From: Hibiscus mutabilis
Lineage: Eukaryota > Streptophyta > Magnoliopsida > Malvales > Malvaceae
Reading direction: 5' to 3'
Length of the DNA stretch: 64,000 nucleotides
Assembly (NCBI GenBank): GCA_019671005.1
Contig: CM033745.1
Span: forward strand, 2,217,146-2,281,145
Under the pieces are notes generated by a model. That model was given only the letters and a program-made list of their open reading frames with translations. It had not been told where the DNA came from and ran no database searches. The first letter of the stretch is position 1, and each line of letters begins with the position of its first letter. Shown one piece after another: positions 1-10,578 of this stretch. The translations under genes were made by a program, and so were the position numbers.

Positions 1-60
1 GGTTTAAAATCCACACCTTTACAATTGCACCAAGCCTCTCTCAATGACATGAATCACACC

Positions 61-98
<38 letters not shown>

Positions 99-870
99 GT
101 TATAATGCAGTAAATGTTAGGGGAAAAAGAACTAAACATGGTTGAAAGGGGATTCGAACCTAGATCACTTGAGATGTGTATAATCACACAAACATTTGAT
201 TTAATTTAAATATGGAAATTATTAAATATTCAATTTTAAAAAATATTCAATTTAAGAGAAAATAAATTTGATTTAAAATATTCAAATATTTTTTCTTTTT
301 CATATTTAAATTAAATAGAATATTTATTAAAATATAAATATTTGGTTTAAAAAATATTTTATTTAAAAGAAAAGAAATTTGATTTAAAAAATATTTGAAT
401 ATTTTAAATCAAAATTTTAAAGTATTTAAATTAAATTGAATATTTAAAGTATTTTAAATTCGATTTAAAATATTCAAATATTTTTTAAATTAAATTTCTT
501 TTCTTTTAAATAAAATATTTTTTAAATCAAATATTTAATATTTTAATAAATATTTGATTTAATTTAGATATAAAAAAGAAAAAATATCCAAATATTTTAA
601 ATTAATTTTTTTCTTTTAAATCGAATATTTTTTAAAATTGAATATTTAATAATTTTTAGATTTAAATTAAATCGAATGTTTGTGTGATTATACACATCCC
701 AAGTGATCTAGGTTTGAATCCCATTTCAACCATGTCTACTTCTTTTTTCCCTAACATTTACTGCATTATAACGTGTGTGTATATATATATTAAATGGTGC
801 AATTTATGTTATTGAGAGAGGCTTGGTGTAGTGGTAAAAGTGTGGGATTAAAATCTACATGTCCCAGGTT
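1..870. repeat. Long imperfect inverted repeat (foldback), left end cut by window
   Basis: The first ~430 bases pair with the reverse complement of the next ~430. Landmarks recur inverted: the 'aagcctctctcaa' block near 31-43 matches 'ttgagagaggctt' near 813-825. A 'cctagatcactt' block near 158 matches 'aagtgatctagg' near 701. The 'taatgcagtaaatgttagg' block near 103-121 also has its mirror near 750-770. The centre, around 435, is almost pure A/T. This is seen directly. Such a structure could be a foldback transposon or a hairpin RNA source, which is inference. No protein is encoded. The outer left boundary is outside the window. Confidence 0.85.
63..95. repeat. (TA)n microsatellite
   Basis: An uninterrupted TA dinucleotide run lies in the left arm of the inverted repeat. 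The mirrored right arm keeps only a short TA run near 779-790, so this tract expanded or contracted after the arms formed. Confidence 0.9.
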
Positions 871-895
871 CAAATTTTTAGAGCCATTCTTCCAA
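824..895 (+). repeat. tRNA-like (SINE-type) head
   Basis: The text 'ggtgtagtggtaaaag' resembles a Pol III box A. About 35 bases later 'ccaggttcaaattt' resembles box B (GGTTCRANNCC type). A T-rich stretch follows. The same block occurs inverted at the left window edge. It does not fold as a full tRNA, so a tRNA-derived SINE fragment is more likely. Confidence is limited because box B is degenerate. Confidence 0.35.
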
Positions 896-1434
896 ATTTT
901 TTTATTTTTTTCTTTAACTAGGTGGTGACACGTGTCATTATCTAATTGGCTGACTAATTTTATTTAATTAAATTAAAATTAAGATCAAATTGATATAATA
1001 GGCAAATAACAAGGACCAAATGTATAATTTTACAAAATTTTGTTAAACGCCACATTACCCTTCCTTTATTTTTTTAACGGCGGTATTCAATATGTCAATT
1101 TAATAAGTTTGGTAGTTTGATTGACGATTTCGCTAGTTCAATAATCAAAATAAATATCCCTAGTTAGTTTGGTGGTCACTAAAATAATTTACCCTTCATT
1201 TAATTATTCTAAAACTTAAAGCATCATATTTAAGGCATTTGTGAAAACAAATTGTGATAATTATATATAGGGGGTGAAATATTGATGAGTTGGAGTAATG
1301 ATTTGGACAAAAAGCTCATCATCATCCTTTCCACGCCATTTGGTAATTCTATGGCGTTGGCGGCTACTTCCTTTACATGCTTTTTCCTTTCAATTCCACT
1401 CACTTTTCCTTTCCCTTTCCTCTCTCGTTCCCAG

Positions 1435-1442
1435 TATATAAT
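1435..1442 (+). promoter_or_regulatory. TATA box of the Dof gene
   Basis: A TATATAAT sequence lies about 110 bases upstream of the Dof ATG. A pyrimidine-rich 5' leader typical of plant genes follows it. Assignment is by position and sequence only. Confidence 0.5.
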
Positions 1443-1546
1443 CATATTCTCAAACACCCTTTCACCCCAAACCAAGACACTCCCAGTTCTTTTGTCGTCG
1501 TCCCCTGTTCCTGTCTCTGTCTTTGTCCTTGTCTCTCTTTCTGTGA

Positions 1547-2026
1547 ATGGCGATGGCTAACCAACAAGAGCAAGGGATCAAGCTATTTGGGGCAACGATT
1601 ACGTTGCATGGTAGACAGGTAAAAGAAGAACACAACCAAGCGGACAATCCAACGGTCGACAAGAGGCCTGACAAGATCATACCTTGCCCTAGATGCAAGA
1701 GCATGAAGACCAAATTTTGTTATTTCAATAACTACAACGTGAATCAGCCTAGACACTTCTGTAAAGGTTGCCAGAGGTACTGGACGGCAGGTGGTGCTCT
1801 TCGGAACGTTCCGGTGGGGGCTGGTCGCCGTAAAGCCAAGCCGGTACCCCGTCGTGGTCTTTCTGGTTCTTGTCTTGTCTCTCTTTCAGTTTGTGGAGGG
1901 GAATGGCGATGGCTAACCAACAAGAGCAAGGGGATTATTGATCTGTTATCTCTTTTATTTTATTTTATTTTATTTTATCTTTTTGGGGCGAAGATTAGAA
2001 AATTGTATGGATTACGATTTGACTAA
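1547..2026 (+). CDS. Dof zinc-finger transcription factor, DOF1.5-like, with abnormal C-terminus
   Basis: Plant-specific Dof factors bind AAAG-core promoter sites through one C2C2 zinc finger. The N-terminus carries the GIKLFG motif seen in cycling/DOF1.5-type proteins. The finger spans about residues 45-95, beginning CPRCKSMKTKFCYFNNYN, with all four zinc cysteines present and the usual RYWTAGGALRNVPVGAGRRK tail. A basic stretch follows to about residue 105. From there translation runs into sequence copied from the gene's own start region and then a T-rich stretch, giving a C-terminus unlike any Dof protein I know. Two close ATGs exist (1547, 1553); the second gives MANQQEQGIKLFG, the more familiar start. 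Either a truncated but DNA-binding protein is made or this is a 3'-truncated pseudogene. The family call is firm; functionality is uncertain. Confidence 0.8.
   Translation: MAMANQQEQGIKLFGATITLHGRQVKEEHNQADNPTVDKRPDKIIPCPRCKSMKTKFCYFNNYNVNQPRHFCKGCQRYWTAGGALRNVPVGAGRRKAKPVPRRGLSGSCLVSLSVCGGEWRWLTNKSKGIIDLLSLLFYFILFYLFGAKIRKLYGLRFD
1901..1932 (+). repeat. Direct copy of the Dof start region inside the gene's 3' part
   Basis: Thirty-two bases covering the Dof start codons (1545-1576) recur exactly at 1901-1932. They are preceded in both places by a 'cttgtctctcttt' leader block (near 1528 and 1873). The second copy sits 3' of the zinc finger in direct orientation. It replaces the expected C-terminal coding region. 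A local duplication or template switch would produce this arrangement. Confidence 0.9.
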
Positions 2027-3048
2027 TGGTTACAGACTTTAAAGGTACTGTTAAAATGATTATTTAAAACAAAGAACAAAAGACCAAAATAAGATTAATA
2101 TCTTATCACTCAGATTCTTAAGTGCATTGGCTGAGCATATAACTTGAGAAAGAACAAGTATAATATTCCATTTAGATCTGTTTTGTCAAATAAAGTTCCA
2201 TCGCGACAAGATTCCTGCCAAGCGCATGGCTGAAATCACCCTGAACGTGTTCAGAACTTTCGATTCAAGTGATGAATGAATTGCCTATGCCCGCCGCAAG
2301 GTTTTCATGTTTTGAACAAAGCAGAGAAATAACATAATTTAATGACCATGTGTGAACTAACATGTAAACTAATCAAAGTTGGACCCAATCTCTTCCCTCA
2401 TGTTTGCTTCGTAAGCATGGTTTGCAGGCTGACCTGTTTGCTTGGTTGCCTCGAGGCCTCATTAAGCGAATCAACGCTCTGTAATAAAGAACAAATAAAT
2501 AATACATTGTTGCAGGGACTTTTCAATACTAATTTACAGGCAAATTTGCACAAATTCTAACTTACTGTATTCAATCATTTCTGTGGACACTAACCATCGC
2601 CTTGGCTAAAACATAGATTGCTTTGAGAGTGTACATGACTCAGGCAACACTAACCAGTGGAGGAAGCGGGGAGTGGACAAGACATGACTGGCCGGCCTCT
2701 GTTTGGAATGTGCATGACCCGGGCGACAATGGGGCTGTGGCATATACACCTCATTGAATTACGCATTGTGACGAGGTCGTTTTAAGGAGTTTGAAATGTA
2801 ATAGTTTTGCTATTTGAGACGTTAGTATGGAAGAGCAAATGATGTAGACAGGTCAACATTTAATATGGAAGAGCACATAAATTATTCAACATTGTTAGAA
2901 AGAAAGATTTAAACCCCCAATCTATCGGTCAATTTTTATTGCAACTCAAACTTGGCCCAGTGAACGATTTGTGCTTCACTAATCCGAATTAAAGAAATGG
3001 GCTTTTATCAATTATTTTAATTCCATCATGCTATTTATTTTGGAAAAT
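2027..3048. other. Intergenic, nothing recognised
   Basis: I see no supportable gene on either strand. Short ORFs here lack family signatures, and base composition is ordinary intergenic. Confidence 0.6.
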
Positions 3049-3230
3049 GCTTTGATATATACAAGCCTTTTAATTTTAAGATTTGAGGTTTTAGATTAGG
3101 GTTTATGGGGTTTAGTGTGTAGAGTGTAGAATTTAAGGTTTGTGTTTAGGGTGTTAGGGTTGCGATTTAGATTTTAAATTTTACAGAAAGATTGTGTAAA
3201 TTTTTTTTACAGAGCTTGTGTATCAAAATA
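3049..3230. repeat. Foldback element with telomere-like interior, copy 1
   Basis: The ends 'tttgatatatacaagcc' and 'gcttgtgtatcaaa' are inverted copies. The interior is made of TTTAGGG-like words on one strand. Related copies lie at 3248, 3690, 18240, 28281, 38525 and 55848. It is probably a short non-autonomous element. Confidence 0.6.
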
Positions 3231-3247
3231 CAACTCATTTATTTTAA

Positions 3248-3615
3248 GGTAATTATTCTATGCACAAATGCTTGTGGAAAGTTGGTTTGCACAAGCACCT
3301 TATTTTAGGGGTTTAGGGACTCTATTTAAGGTTTAGAGTTTATGGGTTTAAATGTAGTATTTTTGAATTTAGGGGATGTTGATAAATTTTTAGGTTTGAG
3401 GTTAAAATTTAGGGTTTATATGTTAAAACTTAAATCCCTAACCATGTTACTTTAAAATCTAAACCATAGACTCTAACCCTAAATCCTAAAGTCTAACCAT
3501 AAACCTTAAATTTTAAACTCCTACACTAAAACACCTAAACTTTAAACTATAAACCCTAAAAATAAGGCACTTGTGAAAACAAAAAGTTTCTACTGCTTGT
3601 GTATGGGATAATAAT
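3248..3615. repeat. Foldback element with telomere-like interior, copy 2
   Basis: The left terminus (near 3248-3275) pairs with the right terminus (near 3590-3615, '...cttgtgtatgggataataat'). The left half has ttagggttt-type words, and the right half has their reverse complement (aaaccctaa). The whole element can therefore fold into a hairpin. Confidence 0.7.
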
Positions 3616-3689
3616 CATTTATTTTATGGGTTCATATTTGATGCTTATATTTAAATCTTGATGTTAATTTTTAAATGAATTTATATTCA

Positions 3690-4050
3690 ATAAAACGGCG
3701 TTAAAAACTAAAAGTTTTTAAGAGTTAATTTTAGGGTTTAAGGACTTAGTTTAGAGTGTAGGGTTTAAGGGTTTAGGTGTAGTGATTTAGAATTTATTGA
3801 TAGTGGTTAGAATTTAGGGTTTAGATGTTAGGGTTTAGGTCTTAGGGTAATATAATGAGGATTTAGATTTTAACATATAAACCCTAATTTCTAACACTAA
3901 ACCCTAAATTTTAATCACTATCCCTAACTTTTAAACCCTTACACCTAAACCCATAAACCGTACACCCTAAACTAAGACTCTAAACTTTAGAACTAAGGTA
4001 TTTATGAAAAATTTTAATTTTCGTCGCCGGTGTACGGAATAATTACCCTT
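3690..4050. repeat. Foldback element with telomere-like interior, copy 3
   Basis: GGGTTTAGG-type words lie in the left half and CCCTAAA-type words in the right half. The right end resembles copy 2 ('gtgtacggaataatta'). The left boundary is unclear. Confidence 0.6.
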
Positions 4051-4702
4051 TTAAAATTACTAATTGTATATTCATTTATTTGGTTAATACGTGATTAAAT
4101 ATAATTCTAAATTAAATATTCGGTAATGCACCAGTTTCCATGAAAGACGACATGTCCCGAAGCTATGTCGAAATGACGACATGTCCTTTGTGGGTTATTC
4201 AGTAATTGGTTACCTATCTCTCTTCCATTTTAATTTATTGAAAAAATCACAAATAAAAAAACTTAGTTTATGTACTTTTATATTATGGTATGCACTTTAA
4301 AAAAAAACAGACTTAATTTGTTTGTAATCGACGGTTACTCATGATAAGGAATTATATTCTTAAATAAGATTTAAAATTTAAAGTTTAAATTTTGATATTG
4401 TGATATGTGAATGAAACAAATTAAGTTAAAATAATTGTTTTTATAACGAGTCTCTCTATAATAATGATCCGGATTAGTATATAGGTCGACTATAGTTGAT
4501 ATGTTTCAACAAAGTGTGGTCAATAGATATATATTGAAGCGCCAATTAACTTAACCTAAACAAAATCTAGCCGAATGAACATGGAAGTTCTTCATCTTCA
4601 ACACACAGAATATAAATAGTTCTTACAAGGGAAATATAACGCATACATATACAAGTTTATATTTACACATAAAACATATATGTACGTATATTTATACATA
4701 TA

Positions 4703-5365
4703 TCACATTATGGAGCAAGCATGGGGATTTTCATCGCTGAAGATAGAGCTGGCTTGTTCATCAACAAGAGTTGAGTACGGTGGTGGCTGATAGTAACCAT
4801 GATCATGTCCATCGTACCCATGCTTGTAGTAGTTGTAGGATGATGAACGTCCAGCTGCATGGTAAGTAATCACGGGTTGTTTCTGATAATATTCGTAGTA
4901 AAACTGGTTCTCAGGTTTGTAAGGATACGGCCACAGCTCAGCTCTCTTTCCAGTTTTTCTCACTTTTTTCAATATCTTCTTCTGGTCTGCCGCCGCCCAA
5001 CCCATGACCGTTACCTTCTGCATGCCCATATCTACGTCTACACAGTCCACTCCTGAAAGAAATTAAAACACACAAATTAAGCCATTAACATCCAGCAAAC
5101 TATAGTCATCGTGAAGATGATAGAGAAAGAAGCCGACGCCCATGAAAGTTGGACATACCCTTGAGTTTTCCAAGATCCTTCTTTATCTTGGTGGCGCAGC
5201 CCTCGCAATCCATGTGTACTCTCATTTCTATCATCTGCAGACAAAGAAGAGCAAAAAATACAATCGTGTAAGTAATTAGGCAATACTTTGGTGCTAAAAT
5301 GATTGTTCATTGGTAATATATATGTTACAGTTCACGAAAACAAAAGAAACTGAACTAACCGTCAT
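4703..5365 (-). CDS. Heavy-metal-associated isoprenylated plant protein (HIPP)
   Basis: HIPPs bind metal ions through an HMA domain and are membrane-tethered by a C-terminal prenyl group. Three exons join as complement(4703..5052, 5159..5234, 5360..5365), giving 143 residues with GT-AG introns and matching phases. The first exon is only two codons (MT). HMA core: MIEMRVHMDCEGC at about residues 3-15, with both CxxC cysteines present. GVDCVDVDMGMQKVTV follows the next junction and KKVRKTGKRAELW comes just after it. The tail is rich in Tyr, Gly and His and ends in CSIM, a CaaX prenylation box. Length and layout match small single-HMA HIPPs. A TATA box lies 50 bases upstream. No defect is visible. 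Specific metal and partners cannot be read from sequence. Confidence 0.93.
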
Positions 5366-5416
5366 GTTGAGTATCTATAAGCTTTGTCTTTAGAATAAAA
5401 ATTTGAGAGCCAATCC

Positions 5417-5424
5417 TATATATA
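5417..5424 (-). promoter_or_regulatory. TATA box of the HIPP gene
   Basis: A palindromic TATATATA lies about 50 bases upstream of the HIPP ATG on the minus strand, a typical spacing for a gene with a short leader. Confidence 0.5.
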
Positions 5425-6060
5425 GGGAAGGTCAAGTTGCTTCTTGGGGACCAAGCTTTATAAATAAAGATTCAAGGGAAAAAGCTTGGCAGCTGCTTCG
5501 AAATTAAGTAAGGAGCAAAGTATTTCGCAAACCTAACAGTACACGCAATTTAATTTATATATTTTAATAAATAGTTATATTGCCAACCGGCTTCATAAAC
5601 ATTAGTCAAACACAGTATCGGGAAAATTCTGCGTTGTTGCCTTGTGATTTTAAATCTAACAAGTAAACATACCGAGTTAAGAAATGATTGATTTTGTCGG
5701 GAAATACAATAATTCAAGCTGCAATCCTTTCGTGACTCTCCTGAATCGAGTAAATCAGTTACTTAAAGTTAAAGATATTGCGAATTGTAGCTTAATTATA
5801 TGATACGCTTGCATGGAAATTTTGTTAAATTAATCATTGTTATACGTGTGGGACGAGATTAGTTTTGTCTGATAAAAGTAGGCATATGTCCAAGTGTGGA
5901 GTAATTTACATGACAACGACAGTGTCAGCGCCCCCTTAGATTAATACAAGCAAATTCCAAGTAAGTTCCTGTAATTTATTTGGAGCAGGTATGGTCAACA
6001 TCAATAGATAACATCATCCCCCCCCCCCCGAGTACTCGGCAAACTTTTGGGGAAAAATCA

Positions 6061-6354
6061 CTTCAAAGTTTCACTACTGAAAACATCAGCAGAAATTTGC
6101 TTCTTTATACCCTGCGTAAAGTGCATATCCATATAGAATAATATTAGTAATATGTAGTTGCCCTTCAATCAAAGAAAGAGAATGTGACCTTCCGACCAAA
6201 TAACTAACATCCATTGCGACGGGAAAAAGATTCACTTTCAATACTGGAAAACATTACCAGAAATTTATTCTTTATAAGAACAGGTGCATGAAAATCACTT
6301 TCAATACTGGAAAACATCACCAGAAATCTATTCTTTATAAGAACAAATGCATAT
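6061..6354. repeat. Short tandem repeat, 63-bp period
   Basis: Two adjacent copies (6232 and 6295) share the block 'tcactttcaatactggaaaa' and nearly all following bases. A third, more diverged copy starts near 6061. The 63-base period keeps an open frame on the minus strand, but the repeated 21-residue translation matches nothing I recognise. I treat it as non-coding. Confidence 0.75.
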
Positions 6355-6399
6355 CCATACATATATTGATAAACAAACTGATTACGACGCATAAGGCAC

Positions 6400-7230
6400 T
6401 CTAACTTAATAATGAGTCTATTTTGTTGGATAAATCTTATACTTTGTGATAAGTTTTAAGAGTTGGTTTCATGGCCCTTACGTAGGTGTTGTATGTTGAC
6501 AAATTGTAATGAGTTTCATACATGTATTGGTTATTGATTTTTGGCTACTTATCGAGGTTGTACGAGACATACATGCAAAAGTGATTCAAAGGGTTATCTA
6601 CAATTTATTAAAATGAAGTCTTAAATCTAAAAAATTAAATGTTTTTTTATTCGATGTATGCATTGTATGTTAACTTTTGAAAAAAATGAACATAACATAA
6701 TTAATCTTTTGTTTTTCTCTTTGTAAGCATTTAATTTAACTCATCTTGTCACCCATTTTTTTAGGACTCAATCCGATCGTTGATATTGCACATGCTAATA
6801 ACCACTCAATGTTGACTTCATATTCGGTAAGCTTTCCATATACTGTTCTTAGTCTTGAAACATTTGTTCATTTTGATGAAAAAATGTATCAATTTCTTAT
6901 ATTCTTTATATTTGAAATTTAATTGTCCTCTTCTTACTTGTAGGTATTTGGCCTCTTTATTTTTATTCAAAAAATTCAAATCTAATTGTTAACCTCCGGT
7001 GATAGAATTCAATATTATTTAATGAGGGACCATTTAAAAAATTCTAAATTTAGAAAGTCAATAATGAATTATGTATCTCTTGAGAGTTATATTGCAATTA
7101 TACCAGACTTTTTTTTTAACTTTTTATGTGGCCATGGACCTACTAATCCCTGGTCAATTACGCTCCTATTAAAATAGTTAAATTCTTTTATTAAATTTAT
7201 AAAAAAAACTTAATTACAAAATAAGTACCT
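6400..7230. other. Intergenic, nothing recognised
   Basis: AT-rich sequence without a supportable ORF or repeat boundary. One 63-codon open frame near 6986 lacks any family signature. Confidence 0.5.
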
Positions 7231-8060
7231 TAACTATAAAATAAGTACTCAAATTATACATTATTTTTACAATGTGTCTAAATTATTTTTTGGCTGATAT
7301 AGTTGTGTAACATTCCATTTTAGTTTGTTTTAAAGTCAATCTGTCAAAGAAATCACTCATTCATAGCTCAACACATGACTTTTTATTTTTCATTTTGTAT
7401 TTTAATTTTAAAAATAAACAGAAAATAAAATAAATTTAAAAATATCTCAAATTTTTTAAAATCACAAAATAGTCCTAAATCCCTAACATCTCAAACCCTA
7501 AATTCTCGAAATTCACGCTATTGTCACCGTCGGTAGTCTTGTCTGACCGCACCATCGTCGGTGGCAGAGGCCACTACACATTTTCCCCAACCACCCATCT
7601 TTGGTAGGCGACAAGAGGCGTGTCAATCAGACATTGAACGACAAACGTGAAAGGCTCCCACCGTTCAATAGTCAATTGGCATGCCTCCCACTGATTACCG
7701 ACAATGGGTGGTGGTCACCGACGACGACAATGGTGGGGTTTGAAGATGCTGTTGGCAGTGGCAATGACATGAAATTGGATATTATGGGTTTGGAGTGTTA
7801 GGGATTTAGGACTATTTTGTAATTTTTGGGAATTTTAGATTTTTTTAAAAAAATGTTTTAAACTTTTCAGTTTTTTTAATAAAAAATTAAAAAATAAATA
7901 AAAAACACGTGTCAATTTTTGAGTAGGTGATGAATTTTTTTAGCGGTGTTACCTTAAAACAGTAACATAATATAAATTTAGTCAAATATTTCAGCCAAAA
8001 AATACTTTAAGTATTTATTGTAAAAAAAGAGCTATAGTTATGGCACCTATTTTATAGTTA
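7231..8060. mobile_element. Foldback element of about 830 bp
   Basis: The termini are inverted: 'actataaaataagtac' near 7233 pairs with 'gcacctattttatagt' near 8043. Further inward, the 'gtcctaaatcccta' block (near 7472) pairs with 'agggatttaggac' (near 7800). A GC-richer centre (about 7510-7790) contains mirrored CGTCGG and CCGACGACG words. Only a spurious short ORF is present. This is a probable non-autonomous foldback or MITE-like element. Confidence 0.65.
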
Positions 8061-8733
8061 AAAAAAACTAACTTAACAGCTACACATGTAATGAAAAATA
8101 TGATGTAATGGCAACTTCATCCCGAGGAATAAATTAGGCCCAGATTATTTGCCGAATATCAGTCCACAAAACAACCAATATATCAGTTGCCAAGCCCATT
8201 TTTTGCAGGACGACAAGATATGTCCCGGTTTATGGATGCCGGCCGTACAGTTTTTCCTTGTGAGATGGCTAAACAAGAGAACACAAGCAATAACTGCAAA
8301 AACGATGTGCTCACTGCTCATGCGACAGATACAACTAGGACCATACCAAATACTAATTACAAATCCTTTATCCATTTTCGACCCCAACATTCCCCCGCCA
8401 TTAGAGCTATTTCCCAGCTTACATACCAAACATCAGTTGAGAGTGGTGAGTATTTATACGATTTACTTGCAAGTGTACAACAGAATAGTAACAGTGATAA
8501 CAGGCAAAGAGAATGCTAATTAATAATGGATTTAAACATTAAATGCTAGTTTTATGTGAAAAATCCTTGTGGTGGCACACACAATGCAATCAACCTCGAT
8601 TTTCCCTTCAATTTTTGTCATTAGTGTGCTTGCAAGCGGTACAAATAATCTCCTTGCTCTATGCTTAAGGGTCACATCTGCAAGCAATTGCAAAAAAGAA
8701 AAAGAAAAGAGAAAGTGCTGAAATCCATTTACA
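8061..8733. other. Upstream region of the DUF538 gene
   Basis: Overlapping ORFs on both strands near 8145-8523 contradict one another and show no domain, so I do not call a gene. The last ~100 bases before the ATG are purine-rich leader. Confidence 0.4.
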
Positions 8734-9144
8734 ATGGCAGAGAAGGAAGGAGGAAGTGTGAAGAAAGGCCATGAAGAGGGAATGAAAATGGCTGTTAGTC
8801 TCCTGGAAGAATTTGGGCTCCCAATGGGACTTCTCCCACTTGCAGATGTTATCGAAGTTGGTTTCGTAAGGAATACGGGTTACATGTGGATCGTGCAGAA
8901 AAAGAAAGTCGAACACAATTTCAAAATGATCAGCAAGCTGGTGAGCTATGACACTGAAATCACTGGTTATGTTGACAAGAAGCGGATCAAGAAGCTCAAG
9001 GGAGTTAAGGCTAAAGAGTTCGTGTTATGGCCTCCGGTGAATGAGATTATAGTGGATAATCCACCCACCGGGAAAGTTCACTTCAAGAGCCTCGCTGGTG
9101 TAACAAAGACCTTTCCCGTTGACGCATTTGCTGCCGGGCAGTAA
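8734..9144 (+). CDS. DUF538 family protein
   Basis: Single-exon gene of 136 residues. The family is plant-specific and its biochemical role is not established; some members respond to stress. Seen here: an N-terminal helix region, then the family hallmark LLEEFGLPMGLLPL (about residues 23-36) and VIEVGFVRNTGYMWI. A lysine-rich middle with SYDTEITGYVDKKRIKKLKGVKAKE follows, and near the end GKVHFKSLAGVTKTFPVDAFA. Length is normal for the short cytosolic subclass without a signal peptide. The ATG at 8734 is the first in frame and is followed directly by conserved sequence. No defects. A convincing gene with unknown molecular function. Confidence 0.92.
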   Translation: MAEKEGGSVKKGHEEGMKMAVSLLEEFGLPMGLLPLADVIEVGFVRNTGYMWIVQKKKVEHNFKMISKLVSYDTEITGYVDKKRIKKLKGVKAKEFVLWPPVNEIIVDNPPTGKVHFKSLAGVTKTFPVDAFAAGQ

Positions 9145-10218
9145 AATGAACACCGTCTTCTTCTTTGGGAGCCACCAGATTACACTTATCCTGCTCTGCT
9201 GCTGCTCTGTGTTTTTACTGCTATGCAATGTTTTAATATGGACTGGTGCATTTCTCATGCCAATATCCAACCAGACAATTATATATATACATATAAATAA
9301 AACAAAGTGAGTAAATTCTTGAACGGTTACTCCAACTACAATTTTAACAAGAACAGTGATGAAATCTTTGTCCTTTGATTATATTATGTTACTGTCACTT
9401 ATCCTTTGTCCTTAATAATGTCCTTCACTCCTTGAACTGGTTGCATATTCACTTCAGTTTTAATTTATGTTATTTTCTGAAGTGTAAAACTACTGGAAAA
9501 TTTGTGTTATGCTAGCTATGCTTCCTGTAGGAAACTGTAAAATAAATTGAGCAATGAAGTGTTTGATTTTATGATCTGCCTGCCATCACCCTGGAATTTA
9601 CTGTAGAGATAGGAGAGATTTGATGAGAGCTCTAAGTTGTTAAAAACAATGCCATATCTATTAGTGAACACAGAGTAAAGGATTTCAGCATTGTAGCCTT
9701 TAAGATCCTTGAATTTGATTTAGCATCACAACATAGTCTCATGATTAATCAAAGCCCCCTTAAACAGGTCGGAAACTAGACAGTAGAGTCATTAAGAAAA
9801 AGTATATGTGCAGATTTTCGTTTTCTGCATCAATCTTATGTTTCTTTCGCTGTGCTCTTCTTTAGGGGACTAAACTAAGTTATATCGTTATTTTGCCATT
9901 TTACTTGTTGCTTTGGCCTTACGAATCCTTGAATTGACCCTTTGTTGGAATATGAAGTATTAAACAAGCTTAAATTTCTGATATGAACTTTAGCTATATC
10001 ACACTAAAACGTTGCATTCAAAAGGATGATAAATTTATAAATTTTAGCTTTCTATAACTATCCTGTGAGCATTCAAGCAACTACGAGATTTCAGAACTAT
10101 TTTTCATCAGGTAGTAGCTGAGTCCATAGACAGAATTATCCGAATTACAAGTTCATAACATAAAATCCCAGTACCTAACATATATCATAGCACCAAAACA
10201 GAGACATTGCCTGTTTTG
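9145..10218. other. Intergenic, nothing recognised
   Basis: This is the 3' flank of the DUF538 gene followed by unremarkable AT-rich sequence. No supportable gene or repeat structure. Confidence 0.5.
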
Positions 10219-10578
10219 GAAACTGCTGATTGCTAAGGGATTCCTTGACTGATTAACAAAAAATCCTCTAAAGGCTAAAGAACATAGGAAGATCATTATT
10301 GAAGAAATCTGTGTCTTCCAAGATATACCATGAAGAACAAATAAGAAATGACCACGCAGGTGTTAAACTTATTAAGGGGAAATGAAAATTGAGATGGTCT
10401 GGCATTCTGCAAGAATGGCCTACTTTGCTGATAAAATTAATGAAGCTGTATGTTTATTGAACTCTTTCTCCACTAGGAAAGCAACTGTGACCGTTTCTCA
10501 TTCAGAATGCTGGTAATATATATACGAGTAGAAATCGAAGGAAAGTGAAGGATTTTCTTTCTGTTTCAACTTTCAAAT

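Noticed and set aside
700..900. A functional tRNA gene
   Set aside because: Box A and B-like words exist but no cloverleaf, acceptor stem or anticodon arm can be formed.
3049..4050. Interstitial telomere array
   Set aside because: Telomere-like words are irregular and occur in opposite orientation in paired halves, so a foldback element explains them better than a telomere remnant.
8145..8523. Three ORFs on both strands upstream of DUF538
   Set aside because: They contradict one another, start at arbitrary codons and show no domain.
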